From Platynereis dumerilii (lineage: Eukaryota > Annelida > Polychaeta > Phyllodocida > Nereididae), in contig JAPTHN010000008.1 of assembly GCA_026936325.1 (NCBI GenBank), positions 50,943,706-51,007,705 on the forward strand: a stretch of DNA of 64,000 bases, given 5' to 3'. Made by a program: the position numbers and the translations under genes. Each line of letters opens with the position of its first letter. Positions within the stretch are counted from its first letter, which is position 1. The notes beneath the pieces are model-generated. The model searched no databases. It was not told the DNA's origin and was given only the letters and a program-made list of their open reading frames with translations. Below, one piece after another: positions 46,020 through 57,240 of this stretch.

Positions 46020-47660
46020 AAAATGAAATGTAATTAAATTTACATCAGCTTCACTTGGTGCAGACCTATTGAAAAGCCATAAATAATCTTCAAATGTCAT
46101 TTGTTAAAGAATTTAGTTTAGAATGGCATTCCATAATTCTGAGTACTGCTGTTAATTTATGTGATATATGCAATATAAGCATATGCTTCTTAGAAGGAAT
46201 ACTCTATGAGATCAATTCCTTAAATTATTAATTTGGTATCCAATGGTTTTCCTTCTTACAATGGCCATGTAAACTCGTCTTATTATATTTCTTTATTGAC
46301 ACCGAAAATATAAAATTTCAATTGTCCTGTTAGAAGAGCTTTTTACACAGGCCAACACATAACTGAAATTCTTTTATATAGATAGTGGATGGTGAGGAAA
46401 CCAACATTGAGTTTTTTTTTGGCTGAAGCAATAATATTACCTGCTGAAGGCAATAAAAAATCACCCCAGGCCTTCCCTTGAATAATAGGCAATTAAGTGC
46501 ATGGTTGCTGCTAAGAGTATAGGGACATGCCAATATCACTCTCCACATGCCAATAACACTTTTAAGACAGATCTATCAAATCATGTGAAAATTGAACTTG
46601 AACTTCAAGAAGTAGAATGAATCGATATAATTTATTGATGGAATTATTCTGTTGTCAAGCTTAATGTAAAAAAAGACACAGATTTCAACATGTTTGTTTT
46701 GCCATTGGCAATAAAAAATATTTCAATCGATTATAATAAATGCATGGCATGGATGACCTCTCAAAGATAAGAAAATTACCACTGTTGAGAGGCCACCATA
46801 AAAAGAACGAAAATGTTATGAAATACGAATAATTATAATAATAAATGGCACAGATGGTAGGCTAATCGTTAGTATTTGTAGGGAGAATGACACGATGAGA
46901 AATTGATACTGTACATATGTCATCAAAGTCATAAAGCAAAGCAAAGACAAAATCAATATTGACACTAGACTAAAAGTCATATGCAGTTAAGTATATATGT
47001 ATATTATTTGACAATATTGGTCCCAATTCTAGCAGTAAAATCTGTAACGGTTCGGTACTTTTAAAATTTAAGAGTCATAAATCGCAGTGTCCAACCACAG
47101 GCAAAAACAATCTGTTTCATGAGTGGTACGTTCCACTCCAATGGCATTCAACTCCAATGTCTATTACTAGAAAAGGTATGACAGCTTGCTTGAACTTTCC
47201 ACATCGAACTGGTACGTTGTCACTGCAGCAGACGACACAGGTAACTGTAAAATCCAGCAAAAGAGAGCAGACCGGGACCCTTGGAACCCCCCCTCCCCCA
47301 TCGCCAAAATGAACAATTGATAAACACTAATGTTGTCATTTTTCCACCACAGTTATCTCAGTTATAAACATAAAGCTGAAAACAAAATTGAGAAACTGCG
47401 GAAAATATTAAAGTATTTCACAGGATTTCTTCAACCAAGAGATCCATTGTCAATAATTTTCTATCAGAGCTCTGTGCTGATTGGCTGGTTGTTAAATCAT
47501 TAAATCAGTGTATCTTTGATAGAGGTTAATTTGGTCCATATTTGACCTGCCCAGACTGCATTTTGTAATGGCATTTGAAACTGCATTCCCCCAGAGGCAG
47601 ATTTTATTATGGCTGATTTATAATCAGAAAAATAAATTCGAACAGATTCAAGATTTAGAA
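46020..47660. other. No gene seen
   Basis: Apart from the dispersed repeat at 46380-46480 (inverse of 2045-2150) nothing is supported. Confidence 0.4.
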
Positions 47661-47662
47661 AG

Positions 47663-47735
<73 letters not shown>
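47663..47735. repeat. (GATA)n microsatellite
   Basis: About 18 GATA units, followed by looser GATAGA words up to the TA element at 47819. Confidence 0.95.
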
Positions 47736-48013
47736 TAGTAAATTTAGATAAATGAATGAATGAATAAATATTTATTTTCAACAGATAGTAAAGATAGATA
47801 GATATGTAATAGATAGTAGGGTGGTCCAAAAAACTTTTTTTGTCAATATCAATTCGCATACCCTCCTATTTTGTGAGAAATGGTGCAAAAACAATGCAGC
47901 TTAAATTTTATGAAAATCCAACAAGAGGAAGGGGTCCCCCAAAGGCCTTTAAGTTTCAATGTTTTTTAAATTTTCGACCATTTTCGCCAATTCGCGGTTC
48001 TCTATAACTTTGT

Positions 48014-48302
48014 TGAAAGCTTGGTTTAGAACCAGGGTCCATTGAAGCTGGACAGGGGGCGAGGGTTTGCCGCAGTGTGCTCTATGTCTGGAGCATTTGT
48101 GGCTAATTATTTTGTGATTTATTTCACCTGTTCATTCCTGGTGTTTTATTCACCTCCCACTCATTCGCAGTGGTTCGCACCTTTGTCTCTTCTTCCTTCT
48201 TTTCATGGATTTTTCATTCTCAGCTTTCTGGGTGTGAATGCCCTCTCCTCTATATATTCTATGTCCTTTCCCGCGCATCTTAGTCGCGCTCCTTTTCAGC
48301 AC
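48014..48302 (+). repeat. Ngaro A1 repeat
   Basis: Left terminal 289 bp of the element, starting TGAAAGCTTGG. Repeated as A2 at 54028-54316 with about 98% identity. Confidence 0.9.
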
Positions 48303-48781
48303 TTGTACACTCCATTTACAAGTTCAGGCAGTCATCATTATGCACCATCATCTCATACGATTTTAAGACGATTTTAATGGCTTCATTCCTGCTTTCCTGA
48401 GCTGTTATTCTGCCTTCTTCGGGCGCGACGGACTCGCCCCCACGTTCTCCAGCGGCGAGTAGGGCTAGCTATTGGGCTTTTTAGTTGTGCTAATAGCTGA
48501 GGCCACGGGCCTTCTTGAGTCTCCAAGATCCCCGTTCTGGTTTCATGCAATGGTGCTCTTCATTTCCTGGGTAATACCTCCTGGCTGGATCTTCCTGAGC
48601 TGCTTCTTGCTGTCCAAATCATCGCTGTCGACCAGAACGTCCAGTGTCGACCAGGGCGTCCGCCTCTCACATGAAGGATCCTGGAACCTCGCAGTATTGA
48701 CTGGGTGAGCTCGTTGCCTTATTAGACTGATCTAATTGCTATTTAACCGGCTGGTACAGGCCGCCCACGTAGCTGTTCGAC

Positions 48782-49121
48782 CGGGGGGGGTACTTCGCGG
48801 ACTTTTGTATACGGATGCGCCACGGCAATTTTGAAAACCAGAACCATTTTAATCCGGACACTACGCCAAAACCACAAACCATTTTAATCCTTCATAAAAA
48901 ATGTTGGCAATCAATTTAATCTTCGTGTTTTTCAAGCCATTTTAATCCTCTTTTGAAGCCGATTCTAACGGTACCAAACATGTTGGGGTTGCGAAAACCA
49001 GAACCAAATTAATCAGAATTGTCAAAAAACCAAAACCATTTTAATCCAAAAGGGCCAAAAAACCTAAACCATCCAGCGGCGCCTCTATATACACCCTTTC
49101 AGAGTGAGTACCCCCCCCGGG
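48782..49121. mobile_element. Mutator-like MITE in the Ngaro leader
   Basis: A 340-bp insertion with inverted GGGGGGGGTACT ends and a perfect 10-bp direct repeat GCTGTTCGAC on both sides (48772-48781, 49122-49131). Its core repeats the word ACCATTTTAATCC about five times. The 9-10-bp duplication points to the MULE group. Confidence 0.75.
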
Positions 49122-49729
49122 GCTGTTCGACTGCTTATATGTATTTACATCTCGTCGACAGTAAAACTGACATTTCGTCGACAGTTCTTCAAGTTTAACA
49201 TCTCGTCGACACCTAATAATTCATATTAGTCAACAGTATTCCGTCTACGTATTCCTGTATGATGTCCGTGTTATATAGCATGTATACCTGGGCAAACTAG
49301 CCCAGTCAGTCGGCACGAGTCCTCACAATTGCTCCATTTTCCAGGTCCCGTCTCACATACTCTGGAGGTCATCATCCCAAAGCATTCTACGGAGCAACCA
49401 CCGGCGCCTAGCCTACACTTACGGATTGGTCTCCAGCGTTCAATATACGGACTTGCCCCCAGCTCTTACGGATTCGTCCCCAGCTCCCGCAGCATCGCCT
49501 AAAGGACCTTCTGGTGAGCTCGTTCCTGTGCTTCAATTCTCTAACTTTTATTGCTATTGGCCAGGCTGGTACAAGCCGTCCACGTATTTCCTATCTAACA
49601 TTTCGTCGACACTTTTTCTCCTACGTATCATCCGATGTTACCGCTGGTTTAAATAGCATGTGCAACTAGGGCTTAGTCCCTAGGCTGGTAAATAGATTCT
49701 TACACTGGTTTTCCCTTTCCAGGCCATCT

Positions 49730-51250
49730 ATGTCACAGTCTAAGAGGAAGTGCACTGCTTGCCTGAAACCCTGCCTTGGGCACGTTGGCCCTCCCGGACG
49801 CAGGTGCCAAAACGCTATCCCAGGCTACCCCGAGCGCAAACTGGTTCTGTCGTACAGTGACATCACCCGAACCCAACTGGTGGGATCCTATGAAGAGATA
49901 GATTCCGAGGAGTTTTCGTCGACCACCTCGTCAGTCCCTTCCTCGCCGGGCGGGGACGCCAACCACACCCCGGGCACCGACCAACCGATCTCGACCATGG
50001 CAGCCTCAACCTCCACATCAGCCTCCTCATCGACCTCGGCCTCCACCTCGACGAGTATGCCCCCCGTGATGTTCTCTCACATCTCAGCCGATGGCGGATC
50101 CCTCTCCGCGCCCCCTTCCCTTCCCTCGTCTCGTCACCTGGGTTACGCCACCACCAGTCTCACCTCTACGCTCGACTCCCCGATGTACGCTCACACTCCC
50201 TTAGCCCGCGGGGTAGCCCAAGCCCCACCCCCTGGGTCTGTGCACCCCGCAGCAGCATGGCCCCACGCAAGTGACTATTACGCCAGCCATGCCCCGAGTG
50301 CTCCTTACCAGGGCCCTTATGACGCCTTCCCTCGTCCCACCGGACAGGCCCCTTTCTTCACGGCACGCCCGCCCCCTCGACCAGATTGTCCCCCGTCGTT
50401 TAGTGCCCCGTCGTTCAGTGCCCCTCGCTACGCTGCCCCCCGTCCCGTGTACGGCGATCGGCTTGCCTTCGGCGAGGCCCCAGGGGCCCCTTCTCACTTC
50501 GGACACTTCGGCCAAGACTACGCCCATCCGTATGAAGCAGACGTCCCACTCGAAGCTGGCCTAGAGTACGTCGACAGAAAAGTGGCCGCACAGGCTGTCC
50601 GTGGTGAGTGTGTGCCATTAGATGCCTTTGTCAATAACTCTTTGTTAGAAGCTGGATCTCGTAAATCAATTTCAACCATGTTTAAATGGCTGGAGGCATT
50701 TGTCGCCTACCAGATGGTTCTAGTGAAAGTATTTGGGTATGATGTTTTTTTCCAAACCGCTAGGTACCTTTTGTTCATATTAAGCATGTGCCAAAAATTT
50801 AAGACCCCAAATGTTCTGGCTTATGACCTCCGTCATAGACAACGATTAGGCCAGCTTCGCTCCCTTGATTTCTCTGATGTAGACCATGAACTGTTTGTCA
50901 TAAATTTTGATTCAAACGCCGCTCGGCAAAGTCAGAAGTGTAGTAGGTGCCATTCCTTAGACCATCTTTCTTCCGAGTGCACTAGTCAGCCCTTTCGTGG
51001 TAGCCGCTCCTCTAGAGGAGCGGGAGGCAGGGGGGGTCGTGGCGCCGGCCAAGGTTCCTCCCGAGGTCGTGACGTGTCAGGAGAAGTCTGTTTCAAGTTT
51101 CAGTACGGAAAATGTTTGTGGAAAGAAAAGTGTGACAGGCGCCATGTCTGCGCCGGCTGCGGGGGTCCAGGTCCCCAGCCTAGTTGTTCTAAGCCCGGCT
51201 GTAGTGCCGCCGCGGCCTCGGGAGCCTCCCCCCTTCACTCCAGCTCTTAA
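49730..51250 (+). CDS. Ngaro gag-like ORF
   Basis: A 506-residue frame. The N-terminal half is rich in Ser, Pro, Ala and Thr (long SASTSTS and PAPP-like runs), suggesting a disordered region. The C-terminal part holds a CCHC knuckle (CSRCHSLDHLSSEC), an RG-rich stretch (GGRGGRGAG) and a CCCH-type finger (CFKFQYGKCLWKEKC), typical nucleic-acid-binding modules. It overlaps the start of the RT frame, as is usual for this order, where overlapping frames are read by frameshifting or re-initiation. Codon use is GC-rich compared with the surrounding DNA. Confidence 0.8.
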   Translation: MSQSKRKCTACLKPCLGHVGPPGRRCQNAIPGYPERKLVLSYSDITRTQLVGSYEEIDSEEFSSTTSSVPSSPGGDANHTPGTDQPISTMAASTSTSASSSTSASTSTSMPPVMFSHISADGGSLSAPPSLPSSRHLGYATTSLTSTLDSPMYAHTPLARGVAQAPPPGSVHPAAAWPHASDYYASHAPSAPYQGPYDAFPRPTGQAPFFTARPPPRPDCPPSFSAPSFSAPRYAAPRPVYGDRLAFGEAPGAPSHFGHFGQDYAHPYEADVPLEAGLEYVDRKVAAQAVRGECVPLDAFVNNSLLEAGSRKSISTMFKWLEAFVAYQMVLVKVFGYDVFFQTARYLLFILSMCQKFKTPNVLAYDLRHRQRLGQLRSLDFSDVDHELFVINFDSNAARQSQKCSRCHSLDHLSSECTSQPFRGSRSSRGAGGRGGRGAGQGSSRGRDVSGEVCFKFQYGKCLWKEKCDRRHVCAGCGGPGPQPSCSKPGCSAAAASGASPLHSSS

Positions 51251-52782
51251 TGTCTCGTATTGGGCCAATCATCTCCCCAAGGTGTACCCGGCCGATCAGG
51301 CGGCCTCGATCTTAGATCTCCTTGTTCAGGGAGTCCCTGTGGGGCGCCCTCCTGCTTCAACGGTCACTGTCTCTCACAACTGGCCCTCCAGTCTCGAATT
51401 TAGGGACCAGGTCTCGTCTGTTATAGCCTCCGATCTCGACGCTGGTCGCCTTCACGGCCCGTTTCTTGTCCCTCCCTTCGACTCATATATCGTTTCCCCT
51501 CTCGGGGCTTTCTTGAAAAGAAAATCATGTAAAATTCGCCTTATCCATGATCTCTCGTACCCGTTTCAGGGGTCGGTCAATTCACTCATAGACCCGGACG
51601 ATGTTACTCTTTCGTACTCTTCTGTCGAAGATGCTGCTGGTTATTGTAGGCTTCTCAGCCCTGGGCCAGTCTTCATGGCCAAGCTGGACTTGAAGGACGC
51701 TTATAAGCATGTCTTCGTCCGGCCTGAAGACTGGCATCTCCTCGGCCTTTCCTGGCCCAACTCTGCAGGTCAGACAGAGTTCTTTTTTTCCCGGGTCTTA
51801 AATTTTGGGCTCCGCTCGGCCCCATTTCTTTTCGACATTTTTGCGGGGGCCCTTCAGATATGTCGACGACTTCCTCGTCATCTCTGACTCCCCCGAGAAC
51901 TGTCGGCAGAGTCTGGACCTGATGCTCGCCACGTGTGCGGCTTCTGGGTTTTCTGTTCAACCTTCTAAGGTTACTACTCCAGGTCCGGAGGTCGAGTTCT
52001 TGGGGGTAATCATCGACGCCCGCAGGGGTCAGCTCCGTATCTCCGAGGAGCGTCTCGTCGATCTTAAGAGTGAAATTGAGAGCTGGCTCGAAATTAAAGT
52101 TATTTCCAAGCGCCGGCTCCTTAGTGTCATCGGCAAGTGCTCTTTTGCCGCCAGGGTCGTCCGTCAGGGCCGGGCCTTCTTAGGTCGTCTTTTTCAAGCT
52201 GCCAAATCAGTCCGGGGTCTTCATCATTCTATTAAGCTGGGTGCCGAGGCCCGGGCTGATCTCTCTTGGTGGGTTGCATGTTTGCGTTCCCACAATGGCA
52301 TCTCGTACTTTGACCCCCCCTGGGACGACCCTGTCCACATATTTTCCGATGCGAGCGGCCAAGGGGCCGGCGCTTGTTGCGGCGCAGAGTGGTTCTCCCT
52401 TTCATATACAGGTTCTCTCTCGTACGCCACGTCTCGTTCAATAAACTGGCGTGAGTTCCATGCCGCCTTGTCTGCGCTTGTCTGCTGGGGTCCTCAGTTC
52501 CATTCCAGGTCCATTGTCTTTCATATAGACAACACGTCGGTGGTCTACATCATCAAGAAGTCTTACTCGCCCGTTCCAGGGCTCATGTGGTTTGTTCGTC
52601 AGTGGGCTCTCACTGTCGAGCGTTTTAATCTCACCGTTGAGCCAGTCTACATCTCAACAGATCTCAATGTGGACGCTGACGACCTCAGCAGACTTCGCAT
52701 TTCTCAATTTAAGGCTAGGAACCCCTCTGCCCTCCCCTCCATGACCTGGCCCGACCAGCATTTCATGAGCTCTGCTGTCTAG
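51000..52782 (+). CDS. Ngaro reverse transcriptase-RNase H region
   Basis: RT motifs in order: KIRLIHDLSYP, MAKLDLKDAYKHV (motif A), LRSAPFLF (motif B region), YVDDFLVISDS (motif C, catalytic YVDD) and VEFLGVIIDARRG. An RNase H domain follows (IFSDASGQGAGA, IDNTSVVYIIKKS, DADDLSR with the acidic residues). These match the DIRS/Ngaro RT-RH. The coding region looks nearly whole. Presumed to make the circular DNA intermediate used by the recombinase. Confidence 0.82.
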
Positions 52783-52993
52783 CTATTTATTTCAGCAGGC
52801 CCAGGTTTTTATCCACTACCTTTTCTTTCCTCCATTTTGTTCATACCCCTTTCATTTCTTTTCAGGGCTGGACCACCAGGTTGACTCCTTAATCCATGCA
52901 GGTTGGGCTCCTAAAAGCCGTGCTGGATACTCTACTGCAGTCAGGCGATATCTATCCTTCGCTTCCCAGCACTCCATCTCACCACTCCCCCTG

Positions 52994-53788
52994 GTGGAAA
53001 TTAATATACTAAGATTTATTGCTTTTCTCAATTCTCAGTCCATCTCGGTTCGTACAATTAGAACGTATATTTCTGGCTTAAGAGCGTGGGTAATCTATCT
53101 TGGTTTTCAAGAGCCATCTCTCTGGACCCCCAGGGTGCAGTTGGCCACTAGGGCTCTCAACAGGTCTCAGCCCCCTTCTTCTCATCCCACCCCTATTACT
53201 TTCCCTATTCTTTCCTCTATAATCTCACTATTTTCAGATTCCCAGGATCACCTCGTCTTGAGAGGGGCGTTGGTCCTTCAATTCTTCGCCTGTCTTCGGG
53301 CCTCCGAATTCTGCTCAGATTCTTCCCTTTCTATCTTTCCTCGTAGATCGTCCGTGGTTTTTGATTCCTCTGTCTCACCTCCATTGGTCCGTTACACGGC
53401 CCCAACCTCCAAAACAAGCCCTCATGGTTTCACGGTCTCGGTGGGGTGCTCAGGCCATCCGGTCTGTGCTCCCTGCATCCTTTTTCATCTTCTCTCAGTC
53501 TCTCCCTCTTCGCCTTCTCATCCCCTGTTTCTCTTGTCTTCGGGCCACCCCCTCTCCTACTCTTTCTATAACTCCGCTCTCAAATCACTGGTGTCCCAAC
53601 TCGGCCTCGACCCAGCCTCCTTTTCTACCCATTCTCTCAGAGCTGGTGCGGCGACTCAGGCCGCGAACGCCGGGTTCGCCTCTCATGAGGTCCAGAGGCT
53701 GGGTCGATGGAGGTCCCAGGCCTTCACCACTTACATGAGGCCTGGGCCCGACACTTTCTCACTTCTTGCAGCCAGGCTGGTCCCTTAG
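52994..53788 (+). CDS. Ngaro tyrosine recombinase
   Basis: About 264 residues. The catalytic pattern of tyrosine recombinases is visible: the first Arg in FFACLRASEF, H-x-x-R in HSLRAGAATQ and the nucleophile Tyr in FTTYMRPG. An N-terminal helical part (RTIRTYISGLRAWVIYL) fits the core-binding domain. It would integrate the circular intermediate without target duplication, matching the flanks. The frame appears intact. Confidence 0.85.
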   Translation: MEINILRFIAFLNSQSISVRTIRTYISGLRAWVIYLGFQEPSLWTPRVQLATRALNRSQPPSSHPTPITFPILSSIISLFSDSQDHLVLRGALVLQFFACLRASEFCSDSSLSIFPRRSSVVFDSSVSPPLVRYTAPTSKTSPHGFTVSVGCSGHPVCAPCILFHLLSVSPSSPSHPLFLLSSGHPLSYSFYNSALKSLVSQLGLDPASFSTHSLRAGAATQAANAGFASHEVQRLGRWRSQAFTTYMRPGPDTFSLLAARLVP

Positions 53789-53860
53789 TTTTTACCCCTT
53801 CCCCCAGCCTGGCCTCTCTCCACCTCACTCACCTACCTTGCTGCTCTTGGACTGGTTTTT

Positions 53861-54027
53861 TGGCTGGTCCGGAGCAGCAGGTCTATCTGTGTGTCCGCTC
53901 TCCTTTTACGTGTGTTATGAATGTGTGTGATTGTTCTTTATGTGTGTCTTGTTTTAATTGCCAATTAAAGGCACTGCAGCCATCCTATTTTATATCCTTG
54001 TTTTCGTCCTCTGTCCAGTTGGTTCAA
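53861..54027 (+). repeat. Ngaro B1 repeat
   Basis: 167 bp from TGGCTGGTCC to GTTGGTTCAA; the same sequence ends the element as B2 (54749-54915). It joins A2 directly, so the internal B1-A2 junction mirrors the circular junction of the element. AATTAAAGGC near 53965 may act in polyadenylation. Confidence 0.9.
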
Positions 54028-54316
54028 TGAAAGCTTGGTTTAGAACCAGGGTCCATTGAAGCTGGACAGGGGGCGAGGGTTTGCTGCAGTGTGCTCTATG
54101 TCTGGAGCATTTGTGGCTAATTATTTTGTGATTTATTTCACCTGTTCATTCCTGGTGTTTTATTCACCTCCCACTCATTCGCAGTGGTTCGCACCTTTGT
54201 CTCTTCTTCCTTCTTTTCATGGATTTTTCATTCTCAGCTTTCTGGGTGTGAATGCCCCCTCCACTATATATTCTATGTCCTTTCCCACGCATCTTAGTCG
54301 CGCTCCTTTTCAGCAC
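54028..54316 (+). repeat. Ngaro A2 repeat
   Basis: 289-bp copy of A1, same length, a few substitutions. Confidence 0.9.
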
Positions 54317-54748
54317 CCACCCGCTTCCTCCCTTTTTTCTTCTTCTCCCGGTCGTCTCTACCGGTTTTGCTCCGCTTCCGGGAGCTTTTTCTCCTATTTT
54401 CCTACCCCTCACGGTTTTAAAAATTTGGCACAGCCTATAAAAAACTATTAAAAATTTCAATTTTACCAGGCAATTTTGCTGCTCAAAAATATACCCATGT
54501 TCTTGCTAGATTCCATTAAATGTGTTCTCATTTTCCGATTTTAAACTTTATTTCTTGTATTTACAACTTGTATCTATTTTTGTGTGTATCTGATTTATAT
54601 TTACGATTCTACTTCATTGTCAATTTCTTGTCAGTTTTATGTGTGATTCCAATCTACTATTTATTATATAAAATACATTTTCTTATGTTTTGTGTTCTTA
54701 CCTGCATTTATCCAAATTTGCTCCCAGGGTTTAAGTATCCCAGCACTG

Positions 54749-54915
54749 TGGCTGGTCCGGAGCAGCAGGTCTATCTGTGTGTCCGCTCTCCTTTTACGTG
54801 TGTTATGAATGTGTGTGATTGTTCTTTATGTGTGTCTTGTTTTAATTGCCAATTAAAGGCACTGCAGCCATCCTATTTTATATCCTTGTTTTCGTCCTCT
54901 GTCCAGTTGGTTCAA
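54749..54915 (+). repeat. Ngaro B2 repeat, right end
   Basis: 167 bp apparently identical to B1. A 432-bp pyrimidine-rich spacer (54317-54748) separates A2 from it. Confidence 0.9.
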
Positions 54916-55969
54916 CAGTATTAGTCATACAACATTCTAGCTGCCATGGTTGGAAAGCTCTCAAAAAGGCCTTCATTTTCCATACCAACATCAATGGTCT
55001 AGGACGATATCTTGATTCCCATTAACCCTTCAGCCTGCACTCTTTAGAATTAAAATGACGCAGATTGACTAATCCTGTTTAAAAAATGGCTTAGGAATTT
55101 TTTTTCAATGATAATTACAGTGATTCGCACTCTCATAGTTCTAGAATGACCAAATACAAAAAAACTTTTGATTTTTACCATGGGAGAGCCTGGCATGTGA
55201 GTGATGAAGTTTTAATGTTAACGTCAGTTGAAAACTCGTAAAATGTGAGATGGGGCCTGTTGCATTTCATATAATATCTTCGTCAGAATTTATTGCAGTG
55301 CACCATGAGTGGTACCGAATGAAATAAAATACTCTTAGCATTCTCATGGTACCAATGATGTTGTCCTATATTTAATTCTTGTGAAGTTAAAATATGAAAT
55401 ATAACAGCCCCTCCATGAATTGTTTCAATAATTCCGACGAAATTTTGCATTAAAACTTCCTAGCTTATAAATCTGGATTTTCCATGACCAAAAATTAAAA
55501 AAAAATTTATTTGCTTATTCTGGAACTTGAAGAATGTGAATCACAGCAATTATCAGTGAAAAAAAACATCAAAAGCCTTTTTTTAATAGGATTAGACAGT
55601 CAGCGACATTTTCATTCAGAAAAGTGCAGGCCGAAGAGTCAATGGGAGTCAAGATATCGTCCTAGACCATTGATGTTGGTATTCAAAATATAGGTCTTTT
55701 TGAGAGCCTTCCAACCATAGCAATTAGAATGCTGTATGACTAATACTGACAAAGTTATGGAGAACCGCGGATTGGCGAAAATGGTCGAAAATTAAAAAAA
55801 CATTGCAACTTTAAGGCCTTTGGGGGACCCCTTCCTCTTGTTGGATTTTCATAAAATTTCTCATGCATCAGTTTTATACCTATAACCTCATCAAATAAGA
55901 GGGTATGCGATGTGAAATTCACAAAATAATTTTTTCCCATCTAAAAATGAACCACCCTAATAGATAGAT

Positions 55970-56112
55970 ATGGTAAGCCCAGTTCTGGGTGCTCACGAGG
56001 GTTGATTGATGAGGTGGGAGAGAGAGAGGGAGTCCTCAACATGTTACACATTTACCCCATGTGAGGGATCTTTTACTTGCCCAGCACAAACACTGATACA
56101 AGGGCCGCCAAT
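55970..56112 (-). mobile_element. 5'-truncated SINE (same family as 10224-10506)
   Basis: On the minus strand CCCTTGTATCAGTGTTTGTG, GATCCCTCACATGGGGTAAA and CAACCCTCGTGAGCACC match the body of the SINE at 10.2-10.5 kb. The tRNA head is missing. Confidence 0.72.
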
Positions 56113-56114
56113 TG

Positions 56115-56240
56115 ATAGCTAGTAATGATAGATAGTAATGATAGATAGTAAAAATAGATACTAAAGATAGATACTAAAGATAGATACTAAAGATAGATAC
56201 TAAAGATAGATACTAAAGATAGAAACTAAAGATACTGACT
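56115..56240. repeat. 13-bp minisatellite (ATAGATACTAAAG)
   Basis: Six or more ATAGATACTAAAG units preceded by related ATAGATAGTAATG units; apparently grown out of GATA-rich DNA. Confidence 0.85.
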
Positions 56241-56539
56241 GACCTTTCATTTAGAATTGGTTGATAAGCTGTCATTTTAATATCAATGCAATGTAGAAAC
56301 TCATTAAAACATCACATACAGAGTATAGGAAAGAAATGTTGCGTCCTGGACTTGCAATTTGCGGGGCAAGTCAATCACTGTTCATTAACTTCATTCATAA
56401 ACCTCACTGAAACTTTTCACCAATCAGAATGCAGACCTGCATGTTTCATGGTTGATTGATTTAAATTAAGATAACAACTGTCTCTTGTTTTAATTTGTTT
56501 TGATTAGTTTATTATTTTTATAACTTTCATCCCACCCTC

Positions 56540-57240
56540 CTGAGCACCAACGTAAATCAAACCTTTCACTACGTAATTATTTAGGTTAGAATCAAACGTT
56601 GGGCCAAACAACGGATGACAAAGGTAGGGCAAATGTAATTTCCAAACGTTGCACTCAGATGGAAAACCAAACGTAGGTCGCAACGTTAGTAAGAGGTTGG
56701 GAGATAGTTTGTTTTATAGTTTGGCCTAACGTTAGAGTCACACGGAAGTCATACCTTTGGTTGAGAGGCTGGAAGAACGTTTGGTTGTAACGTTTGGCTA
56801 AACGTGTCAGCCATACGTAAGTCATACCTTTGGTTGACAGGTTTGAAGAACGTTTGACTATTACGTATGACCATACCTTTGATTCAAAGGTTTGTCGAAC
56901 ATTCATTTGAGAGGTTTATAAAACCTTAGACTATTACGTAAGTCATACCTTTGGTTGAGAGGTCAGAAGAACGTTTGACTGTTACGTATTACCATACCTT
57001 TGATTCATAGGTTTGTCGAACATTCATCTGAGAGGTTTTAGCAACCTTGGACTATTACGTATGACCATACCTTTGATTCATAGGTTTATCAAAGGTATGG
57101 TCACATGTTTGGTCATACGTAAGTTCCAAGGTTTCTCCAACGTGTTTTTGATATGTATGGACAACGTTTGAAAGTAATGTTCAGGGCAAACGTCTGATCA
57201 TACGTATCTGCCAAAGGTTTGTTGAAGGTTTGCACAAAGT
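56540..57240. repeat. ACGT-rich degenerate tandem repeat
   Basis: The phrase GTCATACCTTTGGTTGA recurs at about 56748, 56822 and 56941 within a unit of about 119 bp, mixed with AACGTTTG, TTACGTA and CCATACCTTTGATTCA words. Motifs with central ACGT are far more frequent than expected in this AT-rich DNA. Related words (ACTACGTAATT, AAACGTTTGGCCC) return in inverse sense at 58540-58575. Class unknown. Confidence 0.7.

Larger units (their letters stand above)
48014..54915 (+). mobile_element. Ngaro-type (DIRS order) tyrosine-recombinase retrotransposon
   Basis: A 6.9-kb element with the split direct repeat layout A1 - coding - B1-A2 - spacer - B2 known for Ngaro/PAT-like elements. It codes for a gag-like protein, RT-RNase H and a tyrosine recombinase; I see no methyltransferase region, which favours Ngaro over DIRS1. 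The junction of B1 and A2 equals the joined outer ends of the element. Comparison with the other arm of the host transposon shows no target duplication, as expected for recombinase-mediated integration. A1 and A2 differ at only a handful of positions and B1 and B2 look identical, so the copy is young. It looks nearly whole, with about one break in the coding part, and carries a small DNA transposon in its leader. Confidence 0.88.
47819..55957. mobile_element. TA-flanked transposon with about 320-bp TIRs, split by a Ngaro element
   Basis: The ends GGGTGGTCC and GGTTCACCC-type complement (GAACCACCC) are flanked by TA at 47817-47818 and 55958-55959. The left arm (47819-48013, continued at 54916-55040) matches the right arm (55610-55957) inverted; both contain GGTCTAGGACGATATCTTGA and CCCAAAGGCC. 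The 570-bp loop (55040-55610) has no intact transposase. Its own length without the insertion is about 1.24 kb. It landed in GATA-rich DNA. Confidence 0.8.

Noticed and set aside
47500-47859. 119-residue minus-strand frame with SIYL repeats
   Set aside because: Again a microsatellite translation, no flanking coding signal.
50201-50618. Long open frames on the opposite strand and in another frame of the gag-like ORF
   Set aside because: Shadows of a GC-rich coding sequence; no motif support.
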